DNA of 64,000 bases from Papilionanthe hookeriana x Papilionanthe teres (Eukaryota > Streptophyta > Magnoliopsida > Asparagales > Orchidaceae). Positions 11,835 through 22,150 of this stretch are shown in pieces. The DNA lies in contig CM040423.1 in the NCBI GenBank assembly GCA_022702705.1, positions 46,263,575-46,327,574 of the forward strand, in the 5' to 3' direction. The position numbers and the translations under genes are program-made. Below the pieces are notes generated by a model. That model was not told where the DNA came from. It did no database searches and worked only from the letters and a program-made list of their open reading frames with translations. Position 1 is the first letter of the stretch. Each line of letters starts with the position of its first letter.

Positions 11835-13371
11835 ATGACGAATATTCCTGAAATTCAAAATATGAACCAACAAAGACCATTAAGAGATTATGTCAACCCT
11901 ACATCAGATGAAATTCATTTAACTATTCAAAACCCTGATGTAGCTGCTAATTCATTTGAACTTAAACCTGCAATTATCCAAATGGTACAAAACAATCAAT
12001 TTAGTGGTTCACCTACTGAAGATCTTAACTTACATCTTGCTAGTTTTCTAGAACTTTGTGTTACTTTTAAATATCAAGGAGTATCTGACGATGTTATAAG
12101 ACTTAGACTTTTTCCTTTTTCATTAAGGGATAAAGCTAAAATGTGGTCGAATTCGTTAAGCACCTGGATCTATTAAAACTTGGGGAGAATTATCACAAAA
12201 ATTTCTATCCAAATATTTTCCACCATCTAAAACTGCTAAGTTTAGAAATGATATAACTTCTTTTTGTCGATTAGATGGAGAATCAATATATGAAGCTTGG
12301 AAGAGATTTAAGGAACTTCTTAGGAAATGCCCACATCATGTGCTACCAGTATTGGTCGATTATTCAAACCTTTTATAATGGATTAGTAGGATCTTTAAGA
12401 TCAATCATCGATGCTGCTGCTGGAGGTTCATTAATGTCTAAACCATTTGATGAAGCTTATGCACTAATCGAAGAAATGACAACAAATAATTTCCAATGCC
12501 CTGCTGAAAGAGTAAATCCTAAAAAGATAGCCAGCATTCATGAAAACGATGAAATATCTATGTTAGGTTCTCAAATTGCTGCTATATCTAAGAAGTTAGA
12601 TCATTTTGGAATGAACTACTCTCCTATTTTAGAAGAAAACTCATCTGGACAAATCATAGAATCTCAAACTAATTATGAAATTTTAAATGCTATTAATAAT
12701 AGAACTAATAACCCTTATTCAAACTATTATAATCCCGGTTGGAAAACTCATCCAAATTTTAATTGGAATAACACATCTAATCAACAATGGATGAATCAAC
12801 CTAATCAAGCAAATCCAAACTATAAACCTAATTACCCACCTGGATTTAATAACAATAACCCTCAATTCAAGGATAAGAATTTATCCATGGATGAATTAAT
12901 TTTGAATATGGGTCATCAGCTACAAAATCAAGGAAATCAACTACAAATTCAAGGAAATCAATTACAAATTCAAGGAACATCTATTAAAAATATCGAAACT
13001 CAACTTGGACATATTGCTATCTGCGCTAAATAATAGAATACCTGGAACTTTTCCTAAGTAATGTGGAAATAAATCCTAAAGATCAAGGAAAAGAACAAAT
13101 TAAAGCAATACAACTAAGGAGTGGAAAAGAATTAGAACCTCAAATTCAAAAAGAACTTGAAAACCAAAAAGAGGAAGTGGAAATTGAAAAGGAAACAATT
13201 CAACAAGATTCAAACTTGGAACATCCTTTAATACCTATGAAAATTTCTGTTGAAAAACCTCCACCACCATTTCCTCAACGACTAGCTCAACATAAAAAAG
13301 ATAAACAATTTGCTAAATTCCTTGAAATATTAAAGAAATTAACAATTAATATACCTTTTGTCGAGCTTTAG
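11835..13371 (+). pseudogene. Athila gag (three frame fragments)
   Basis: ATG at 11,835 opens the capsid part: LRDYVNPTSDE, then SFELKPAIIQMVQNN, GSPTEDLNLHLASF and LRLFPFSLRDKAKMW. The frame shifts at about 12,150 and continues in 12,179-13,033 with FYNGL, IDAAAGGSLMSK and YALIEEMTTNN, then an Asn/Gln/Pro-rich tail and tandem GNQLQIQ heptads (12,930-12,990). A third piece (13,063-13,371) is a Lys/Glu-rich linker ending in PFPQRLAQHKKDKQFAKF, the conserved segment before protease. Gag assembles the particle. The breaks are single-base shifts, and some may be consensus errors. Confidence 0.92.
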
Positions 13372-13374
13372 ATC

Positions 13375-13910
13375 GGATGCCAAATTATGTAAAATTTATG
13401 AAAGGTATTCTAAATAAGAAAAGAAAATTCACCGATAATGAAACAGTCGCACTTAAGTGAAGAGTGTAGTGCTATTATTCGAAGAAGCTTCTCGAAAAAT
13501 TGAAAGATCCCAGTAGTTTCACTATACCCCGCGCTATAGAGAAAAATTTTATGGAAAAGCTTTGTGTGACTTAGAGCAAGCATCAATCTAATGCCTCTAT
13601 CGATTTTTAAGAGATTAGGATTAGGAAAAATTACACCTACTTCAAGTAACCCTTCAATTAGCTCGATCGTTCGGTTACCTATCCTAAGGGAGTTATCGAA
13701 GATGTGTTAGTAAAGGTGGATAAATTTATCTTCCCAAGTAGATTTTATTGTTTTAGATATGGAGGAAGATAAAGAAATTCCTATCATTTTAGGAAGACCA
13801 TTTTTAGCTACCTGGAAAAGCTATGATTGATGTTCGAAATGAGAATTAACTATGAGAGTAAATGACCAAAAAGTTACATTTAATATTGCAAAATCAATGA
13901 AATATCCCGC
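13375..13910 (+). pseudogene. Athila protease region
   Basis: Reading across frames gives an aspartic protease with ASINLMPLSIFKRLGLG, the region around the catalytic Asp, and VDFIVLDMEEDKEIPIILG followed by RPFLAT, all conserved in Athila. The catalytic DLGAS motif is hit by a one-base loss at about 13,575, so the frame is broken exactly at the active site. The protease would cleave the gag-pol polyprotein. Confidence 0.85.
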
Positions 13911-14224
13911 GCTAGAAAAAGATGATGAATGTTTTCGGATGGAAATACTTCGAATATTTACAACAAGAACATTTTAAGGAATATTACGAGGATAAATTAG
14001 AAAAAGAAAACACTCGAATTAATCGAAGATAATCATGAAGAACTAGATTTTATTCAGGAAAGATTAGAATTTTTGGATAATACCGAAAATACCGACAAGA
14101 ATATAGTTCCATCAATTATTAAACCTCCCGAACTCGAGCTAAAAATATTACCTCGATCATTCGAAATATGCTTATTTAGGTAATTCTTCAACTTTACCGG
14201 TTATTATTTCATCTGCATTAAACA

Positions 14225-15095
14225 AATCTCAAGAACAAAAACTTTTAGAAACTTTAAAAAAATATAAAAAAACTTTTGGTTGGACTTTAGCAGATATTAA
14301 AGGAATTAGTCCTTCAATCTGTATGCATAGAATTATTTTAGATGATGAACATAAACCTAAAGCAGATCCTCAAAGGAGATTAAACCCGATAATGAAAGAA
14401 GTAGCTAAGAAAGAAATTTTAAAATGGTTAGATAATGGTATTATATATCCTATTTCTAACGATGGCTTGGGTAAGCCCAATTCATCGTGTTCCTAAGAAG
14501 GGAGGAGTGACCGTCATCGCCAATGAAAATAACGATTTTATTCCTATAAGACGAGTTACCGGTTGGCGTATATGTATCGATTATAGGAAATTAAATACCG
14601 CCACCGAGAAAGATCACTTCCCTTTACCATTTCTGTACTCGTATGTTAGATAGATTAGTCGGACATAAGTATTTTTGTTTTCTAGATGGATACACCGGTT
14701 ATCATCAAATACAAATTGCTCCCGAGGATCAAGAGAAAACTACATTTACTAGTCCCTATGAACTTTCGCTTTTCGAAGAATGCCATTCGGATTATGTAAC
14801 GCACCAAGAACATTCCGGAGATGTATGATGTCTATATTTAGTAAGTTAATCGACAATGGAATAGAAGTATTTATGGATGATTTCTCCGTATTTGGAACAT
14901 CATTCGACATATGCTTAACTCATCTTGAAAAAGTATTAGAAGTATGTGAGAAAACAAATTTAGTTCTAAATTGGGAGAAATGTCAATTTATGGTTGCGGG
15001 CGGCATTGTATTAGGGCATAAAATTTCGGAAAAGGCATGGAAGTGGACCTCGCAAAAATTCAAATTATAGCTAAATTACCACCTCCAACTACGGT
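14225..15095 (+). pseudogene. Athila reverse transcriptase
   Basis: Fragments at 14,435-14,653, 14,643-14,828 and 14,780-15,070 give the ordered RT blocks: WLDNGIIYPI, WVSPIHRVPKKGG, WRICIDYRKLN, FCFLDGYTGYHQIQI, MPFGLCNAPRTF and the active-site FMDDFSVFG (the YxDD box, near 14,870), then GIVLGHKIS. The order and motifs are typical of Ty3 RT, with FMDD as usual in Athila. At least four frameshifts separate the blocks. RT copies the element RNA into DNA. Confidence 0.93.
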
Positions 15096-15099
15096 AAAA

Positions 15100-15640
15100 G
15101 GGTAAGAAGTTTTCTTGGACATGCTGGATTCTACGTACGCTATATAAAAGATTTTTCAAAAATTACTAAACCTCTATGCCAACTTCTCGAAAAGGACAAG
15201 ATATTTGAATTTACAATCGAATGCTCGAATGCTTTTGAACTCTTAAAAGAAAAATTAATTACAAGACTCTATAATAGTTTCACCTAACCGGAGAAACCAT
15301 TCGAGCTTATGTATGATGCTAGTGATTATGCAATAGGAGCAGCTTCTTGGCAAAGATATGAAAAGATTTTTAAAGTTATATATTATGCTAGTAAAACTCT
15401 AAATGATGCTTGAAATAAATTATACGATTCATGTAAAGAGAACTATTAGCGGTAGTATATGGTTTTAATAAATTTAGACCTTATCCGATCGGAACAAAAT
15501 GTATCGTGCATACCGATCATTCTCGCTATCAAATATTTAATGCAAAAGAAAGATTCTAAACCAAGATTAATTAGATGGATGTTATTAATGCAATAATTCG
15601 ATTTTGAGATCGTTAATAAGAAAGGAACTCGATAATCAAA
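15100..15640 (+). pseudogene. Athila RNase H region
   Basis: Reading across frames gives RSFLGHAGFYVRYIKDFSKI, then KPFELMYDASDYAIGA (first catalytic Asp region), VIYYASKTLNDA and a C-terminal part ending FDFEIVNKKGT. Several stop codons and shifts are present. RNase H removes the RNA strand during reverse transcription. Confidence 0.82.
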
Positions 15641-17041
15641 TTGCGGATCATTTATCAAGATTAGAAAATCATGAATTATCCGATATTGAAAATGAAATTA
15701 TAGACGCTTTTCCGATGAACAACTATATAATATCAATGAGTGGAAAATACCATGGTATGCTCGATATAGTAAACTATATAGTTAGTAATATTTTACCACC
15801 TATGCTAACTTTGCAACAACGAAAAAAATTCATCCATGATACGAAAACTTATTTTTGGGATGAACCATATTTATATAAGCAATGTAAGGATTTAATTATT
15901 AGAAGATGTGTACCTTATGAAGAAATCGAACCAATTATTCAAAAATGTCATGATTTTAATTTTGGAGGACATTTTGGAATCGATAAAACCGCTTATAAGA
16001 TTCTACAATCTGGATTTTACCGGCCTACTCTATTTAGAGATGTATATAGATATATTAAAACTTGCGATAAATGCCAAAGAGTAGGAAATATATCTAGAAG
16101 AAACGAAATGCCTCTAAACTTTATATTAGAAGTCGAAATTTTTGATGTTTGGGGATTAGATTTTATGGGACCTTTTATTCCTTCGTTTGGAAACTCATAT
16201 ATATTAGTAATGTTGATTATGTTTCCAAATGGATTGAGGCACAAGCTTTACCTAGGTGTGATGCTAAGAGTGTTTCAAAATTTCGATGAAAAATATTTTT
16301 ACTAGATTTGGAATGCCGAGAGTGATTATCATCGACGGAGGAACTCATTTTAGAAATAAATACATTCACAAACTAGTAGAAAAATACAATATTACTCATA
16401 AGATATCCATCGCTTATCATCCACGTACTCAACGGATTACCTGAAGTATCTAATCGTGAGATTAAACGTATTTTAGAAAAATCAGTAAACCCAAATAGGT
16501 TAGATTGATCTATTAGATTAGACAATCGCATTATGGGTTTATAGGATCGCTTATAAAACTCCGATTGGAATGACTCCTACGTACTTATATATGGAAAAAC
16601 GTGCTCACTTACCGAGTTGAATTAGAACATAAAGCATATTGGGCGATTAAAGAATTTAATTATAATATGAAGGAAGCTAGTGAGAAAAGATTGTTGCAAT
16701 TAAATGAATTGAAAGAATTAAGAAATGAATCGTATGATAATGATCGGATTTATAAAGAAAAGATGAAATTATGGCATGATCGGAAGATTAATCAGACAAA
16801 TTTTGAACCAGGACAGGAAGTTTTGCTATATAATACTAGATTGAAATTATTTCCTGGAAAATCGAAGTCTCGATGGTTAGGACCTTTCACCATAACTCAA
16901 ATATTTTCATACGGAACTATAGAAATCGAAGATCCAAAAACTGGACATAAATTTAAAGTTAATGGACATAGATTAAAACCATATTTCGAAGGTATAAGAC
17001 CTAACTATAAAGAGGTTTTAATGCTTAGTCGACTCGATTAA
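15604..17041 (+). pseudogene. Athila integrase
   Basis: The first fragment (15,604-16,305) contains the HHCC zinc domain (CHDFNFGGHFGI followed by TCDKCQRVGNIS) and the start of the catalytic core (VWGLDFMGPFIPSFG, with the first Asp). The core continues out of frame to about 16,500 (DGGTHFRNKYI with the second Asp; the Glu region is damaged). The last fragment (16,601-17,041) is the C-terminal domain with LWHDRKI, FEPGQEVLLYNTRLKLFPGK and the GPF motif (SRWLGPFTITQ). Integrase would insert the cDNA, giving 5-bp duplications such as the one seen here. Confidence 0.93.
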
Positions 17042-17068
17042 TAATTGAAATTAGGTCGAGCCGACGAC

Positions 17069-17101
17069 GTTAAACCAAGCGCTTTATGGGAGGCAACCCA
17101 T
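17069..17101 (+). other. Conserved Athila post-pol motif
   Basis: TTAAACCAAGCGCTTTATGG followed by GAGGCAACCCAT lies about 30 bp after the integrase stop. A string like this is a familiar non-coding landmark after pol in Athila elements. Its function is unknown to me. Confidence 0.65.
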
Positions 17102-17254
17102 ATTAGTTATCTATTTTTATTGTATCTTAATAGTTAGTTTATATTATTGAAACTTTACTACTCAATTATTATTAAGAATCATCACATATTCGAACCATTA
17201 TGATGAGAAAAGAAATTATTCGATTTAGAGCGAAATTCGACATTATTTTGAAAT

Positions 17255-17430
17255 CTCACCGACGACGAGGTCGATACTCGCCGACAGCCGAGGTTCGCGC
17301 CTAAATTAGATTCGAGTTTATTTATCGAGCTCGGCCGACAGTCGAGAAACGTCCTCGCCGACGGCGAGAACCTGAAAGGCGGTTTATAACTAAGTCGCCG
17401 ACGGCGAGAAACGTCCTCGCCGACGGCGAG
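17255..17430 (+). repeat. Near-palindromic 15-mer cluster upstream of env-position ORF 1
   Basis: At least six copies of CTCGCCGACGGCGAG or close variants (for example 17,255, 17,416 and GTCGCCGACGGCGAG at about 17,394), each nearly its own reverse complement. The same motif clusters in both LTRs and at 19,113-19,264. A TATA-like TTATTTATAC follows at about 17,448, and an ATG at 17,564. Confidence 0.85.
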
Positions 17431-17563
17431 AAAGTTATAAAGATGAGTTATTTATACTTTGAATGCCGATTTGGACGGTTTCAACACCAATTTCTTTGTG
17501 AAAACCCATTCTTAAACCACTCTAAGTCTGCCTTCTTCACTAGAATTCATTCCATTCACTATA

Positions 17564-18720
17564 ATGGCGTCCAAATTCTTAGATTCCTCTAAATCTAGAG
17601 TGTTTAACCGGAGAAAATTTGTGAGTGCGGAAGCGCAGCAGATCTTCAACAAGGTTTTGATAAAGAAAAGAGTTATCAAGGAACGGGGATTTGTCAATCG
17701 AGGATTAGAGAATTCCACTACGGAGATAGAAGAAACGATCGCGCGAGCTGCATCGGGAGGTATTTTGTTACACTACGTCCGCCGTTGTTATTCCGATTGT
17801 GAAAGAGTTCTACTCTAACTTACATGCGATCAACAATGGGAATGTCTACGTCCGAGGAAGATGGGTGACGTTTACTCCATCAAGAGTAAATGAATTATTC
17901 TCTATAGAAAACACCCCGGTATGTCACTATTCAAATTTTGTGCCTTCTCGATATAATATGAATGAGATATTTCGATATCCGATCGATGAACCGGAAGATC
18001 GGGAAATGCGTGAAGTCGGGTATGTTAGTTTCTCTCGCATCACTTTTGAATCTCGTCTCAAAGCACTGACACTTTTCATCTCATCTAAATTGTTACCTAC
18101 TATGAGGGTAAACAAGGTTTCGAAGGAATGCGCTATATTGAATTATTGTATTCAAAGTGGATTACCTATTGATGTTGGATCAATAATTGTTAAGTCTGCA
18201 TTGGGTTTAATTGTGCATGGGTCGGTTCACTGACTAGGACACCCATCTACTATTTTTGCATTATGCGATCGCACTGTGTTTCTTATGAAGCTTCGGGAAA
18301 ATGTTCTATTACCTTGAAGCCGCTCGATCCTACAGATATGTTCCCTACTTTGGACAATAATGAAGACATTACATTTATCTCTCGATAGAGCTTCACGTAA
18401 TAATCCTATAAGCAAGGCCTATTTCGGATAAAACGAAGTTACTTTTGAAGAAAATTAAAGGAATGGAGAAAGAACTGCGTAGAAGTGAGAGATTCAATAA
18501 ACAATATATCCGATTTATTCGATCACATCGATCGGAGGATGAAGGAACACTTTGATCATTTTGGACACCCGGAAGCTAGCTTTCTTCATTTACCGAGACG
18601 AAGGGTTGGATCACCGAAGAATCTGCTTTGGAATTTCCCTTCGGGTCTTTCTATAACTTATTTGTGCATCATCGTCATATCGAAATATCGGAGAAGATGA
18701 AGATTCGACCTCGAAGAGTA
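17564..18720 (+). pseudogene. Athila env-position ORF 1 (plant transposon protein), broken
   Basis: Fragments 17,564-17,818 (MASKFLDSSKSRVFNRRKFV), 17,799-18,233 (VKEFYSNLHA, NGNVYVRGRWVTFTPSRVNE) and 18,485-18,700 (a charged C-terminus with LFDHIDRRMKEHFDHFGHPE). The FYxNL and VRGxWVxFxPxxIN pattern is typical of the ORF that follows integrase in Athila elements, often called env-like. I see no convincing signal peptide or fusion region, so an envelope function is not supported here. A second related ORF follows at 19,622. Confidence 0.8.
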
Positions 18721-19112
18721 GTAGTAAAGATTTTCATAAGTATGTTTGTATTTATGTTATTCGATTTTATTTAGATTTTATTATGTGTGGAGTGATGATT
18801 CGAATATCTCAAACTTAATCGAGATATGCGTCATAGTTTTGTATCGCATTTAGTGTGTCGTGGATTGGTTTGCGATGTCGATTAGTAGTAAGGATTGAAG
18901 TTGAAGTTTGATTATAGAGTTTTAAATTATGTTAGTTTGTATGTCTCATGGATTTCAATATTAAAGTTAATTTGTTGTGTTGTGTGAATTTGTTTGTGTA
19001 TAAGTAGCTAATATTCATATTAAATTAATAAATGATATGATCGGAAATATAATATAAGGCAAATCGAGGTTGAAAATGATTGACGAAATTCAAAAATTGA
19101 AATTTTTAGGAC

Positions 19113-19264
19113 CTCGCCGACGGCGAGAAAATCCCGCCGACAGCCGAGATCGATCTCGCCGACAGTCGAAGAATTTCTCGCCGAAGGCGGATTTTTCCCG
19201 AAACTTTCGCCTTATGGAATTAATTAGCTCGCCGACGGCGAGAAAAATCTCGCTGACAGCGGGA
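19113..19264 (+). repeat. Near-palindromic 15-mer cluster upstream of env-position ORF 2
   Basis: Six copies or variants of CTCGCCGACGGCGAG (perfect at 19,113 and 19,228). A TATA-like CTATATTT follows at about 19,279, and a consensus splice donor GGTAAGTG at about 19,414, before the ORF at 19,622. Confidence 0.85.
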
Positions 19265-19621
19265 ACGCAAAAAGACCTATATTTGACCGGTCAAAATACA
19301 CTATTCATCATCCCCAACCTCTCATTTTCGCAAAAACCGACCTAGGGCTTCAGAGATCTTGGATTTAGAGGCGATTCCATCACTCAAAAACACCGGATTT
19401 CATCTTCTCTTGGTAAGTGCTTCACTCCTATGCAAAAATTTTTTATTTTCACCATGTATTTTCACCACATTGCAAATTTTGGGAAAAATCAAAATATGGA
19501 AGAAATATTCGGTGGAAATCCATGGAATTTAATTTAAATTGCTTATAAATGTTGTAGGAAGCCTTCTTAGGATTATTTTTAAGTTTAGTGAAAATTTTCA
19601 TGATTTTCACGGATCGATCGT

Positions 19622-20806
19622 ATGGCTCCACGACAAAAACGTCGAGTAGAATTCGACGAAGACCGATTCATCAATGCACGAGCACAGACTAAATATTTTG
19701 AAAATATTCTAGGAAGAAAGTGCATTGCAGATCGGGTTTTCAAAAATCCGGGAGAAGAAGTAGAGCGGATTATTAAGGAACGAGGTTGGGAGAATTTCTG
19801 TTACGTTCAATATAGAGCAGCTGTGGAAGTGGTTAAAGAATTTTATGCCAATTTAACTCGCCACCGAAGATGCACCAAGTAAAGGTACGAGGGTTTTTGT
19901 AGAATTCAATGCCGCAAGAATAAACGCGTTCTATGAAGTTCATGACTCGCCCTTTAGCGAGTATGAAACTTTTGGAACGATGGAAGGACCACCTGGAGGA
20001 AGTCATTAACTTTCTCACCGATGGGACCGGAGTTTGGAAAATTAAGCGACGAGGAAAGAGTGAATTTTCCTCTTTCTAAATTAAATGCGATCTCCAAAGC
20101 CCGGCATTACTTTATTTGTTCTACTCGCTACCCACCTATCACCACGGTGAGGTAACACGAGATGTAGCAATTCGAATTTCGTATTCGGAATAATAGAAGC
20201 ATCAACATCGGGAGAATTATTTATCGAAACATCCCGGCCACTCCTCGAAATGAGAGTGGAGCCGGATCGGGACACCCTGGATTAATTTTTTCACTCGCCA
20301 ACTCTCCGGAGTCGAGGCTAGAGATAATGAAGAATGGGTAGAACCAATGAAACCACTCACAGTCGCTAATATTAAGAAGTATGAATCTCATGAAGGGTGG
20401 AGAGCAGGAGTAAGAAGTTATTTCACTCGACCGAGTAGAGATATACCCTCTACTAGCCATGAACCTCCCGAGCCTACCACCCCTACCCTACAAGATCCGA
20501 TGAATGAATCGACACCGCATGAAGAAGTTTTGAGCAGTTGGAGATACAATGGGGAGAAGATTTGATCATTTTGATCAAAGAATTGATAATCTGGAGAGGA
20601 GACATGATTATGATAGCGAATATCTCCAGCGACATTCGGAATACGAGATTGCATACTATGAAGCCGAACGTCGTTATAGGAGTGGTGATTTAGATGTTGT
20701 CTTTCCCGAGTGCCCCCGATATTCACGAGTACCGACTGCTCGGTCTTCTCAGCCTACGGATCGTGGAGGAGATGATATAGCTCGGGACTTTGATGTCGAA
20801 GAATAG
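19622..20806 (+). pseudogene. Athila env-position ORF 2 (plant transposon protein), broken
   Basis: ATG at 19,622 gives MAPRQKRRVEFDEDRF, then IIKERGWENFCYV, VVKEFYANL and, after a frameshift near 19,880, a VRVFVEFNAARINAFYEV-like stretch. These parallel KEFYSNL and VRGRWVTF of ORF 1. The C-terminal part (20,549-20,806) is highly charged, coiled-coil-like (FDHFDQRIDNLERRHDYD, EAERRYRSGDLD) and ends DFDVEE. ORF 2 is clearly related to ORF 1 but strongly diverged, so it is not a recent duplicate. It is broken by shifts and stops between 19,880 and 20,350. Its biochemical role is unknown. Confidence 0.8.
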
Positions 20807-22133
20807 GACTTTATTTGTTTTATTTGTTTGATGTTAAGTTATTTTAAAGACTTTATATATTTGTAATATTCAAGATCTTTATGTTTTGAGACATCGGATG
20901 TTTGTTGGATTATTTGCTTGAATTGTTGTAGTAGTTTAGTTTTTGTTTTTTGTATTAGTTAATTACATTTGTTTTTATGTTAAATAGGATGTTAGTTTTC
21001 TTTAGTATGTTTTTATTTTATTCCGTATTGTTTTAAATTGCAAAATTGTTAACTGCGGTAGTTAAAATGTTTTTAATATGTTAGTAATTCATATGTATAA
21101 GTGTAGAGTTAATTTTAATTGTTATAGTTAATACTTATCTTAGATTTTATCCCTCGCATTTTCTTTAAATTGTTATATATATATGAGAATACTAACGATA
21201 CAGTTCAATGAAAAATGAAAAAGCCTCGCAAAAATTTCAAAGAAAAAGAAATACCTAAACTTCAAATGTATGATTTATTTACTTTCCCTTTTTCATTATT
21301 TAGAATAGATATAAAAATTTAAGTTTGGGGGGAGTAAAATACAAATTTAGTTATTAACTTGTTCTCAATTTCTATTTTCAAATTATTATAAAATGATTTT
21401 TATAACAAATTTTTCAATTTAATTAATATGAATTATTTTATCGAATTATTATAAAAGGTTAAATGAATTATTTCTAGTGCTTTAATTAATTAAATAGAAT
21501 AAAATATTTGGTTAAAGGGAATAAGAATATAGTAAACTATTTTTAGTAAGGAAAACTATATTCTAAAATTAAAATTCTTAAGTATTCAAGTGAAAAAGAA
21601 AAGATTGAAAAACAATAAAGTAAAAACTATGAAGTATATATAAGCGAAGAAATATTCCTAAGTTTCAAATTTAGGAAGATGAAAATGAAGTTCAAAATTA
21701 TTAACAGGCTCTCCAGATACAGTAATCCTCAAAAGTTAAAAAAAAAAAAATGAGGAGAAGTTTCGAGGAGATGCCTTATCAAAATCGGCTTCATTTGAAT
21801 TAACCTAAAGGAAAAACTTAGATATTTCCAAACTTATGTTTATGGATTAGAATTTTACCTAATAGTGTTTTCTTGAATTTCTTATCATACGAATATCTTA
21901 AGTAGTTATTCTTTTAATTATAGCTATTCCCGAAATGAATAGTAAGTTAGAAATTTTAGACTCGATAACTAAATAATTTATTTCTATAAAATTAATTAAA
22001 TTACATGAATTATTTTTATTTAACTTTATTATGATATTAATTAATCTAATTCATAGTTTATTCGAATTGAAAAATTTTACTATAGAAATCATTATTTTTA
22101 TGTAGTATTAAAATTACTCGAGGACAAGTAATA
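20807..22133 (+). other. Non-coding 3' region of the Athila element
   Basis: 1.3 kb of AT-rich sequence with no gene. It contains a PPT-like AAGTTTGGGGGGAG at 21,321-21,334, about 820 bp before the 3' LTR, and a short A-run at about 21,740. Confidence 0.7.
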
Positions 22134-22150
22134 AGTAAGTTTGGGGATTT
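22134..22150 (+). other. Polypurine-tract-like sequence before the 3' LTR
   Basis: AGTAAGTTTGGGGATTT ends exactly at the 3' LTR start (TGATCGCTG at 22,151). It is the expected place for plus-strand priming, although interrupted by T residues. A more perfect copy lies at 21,321-21,334. Confidence 0.6.

Noticed and set aside
17564..20806. A true viral-type envelope gene in the Athila element
   Set aside because: No signal peptide, transmembrane segment or fusion-peptide-like stretch that I can see; position alone does not support an envelope function.
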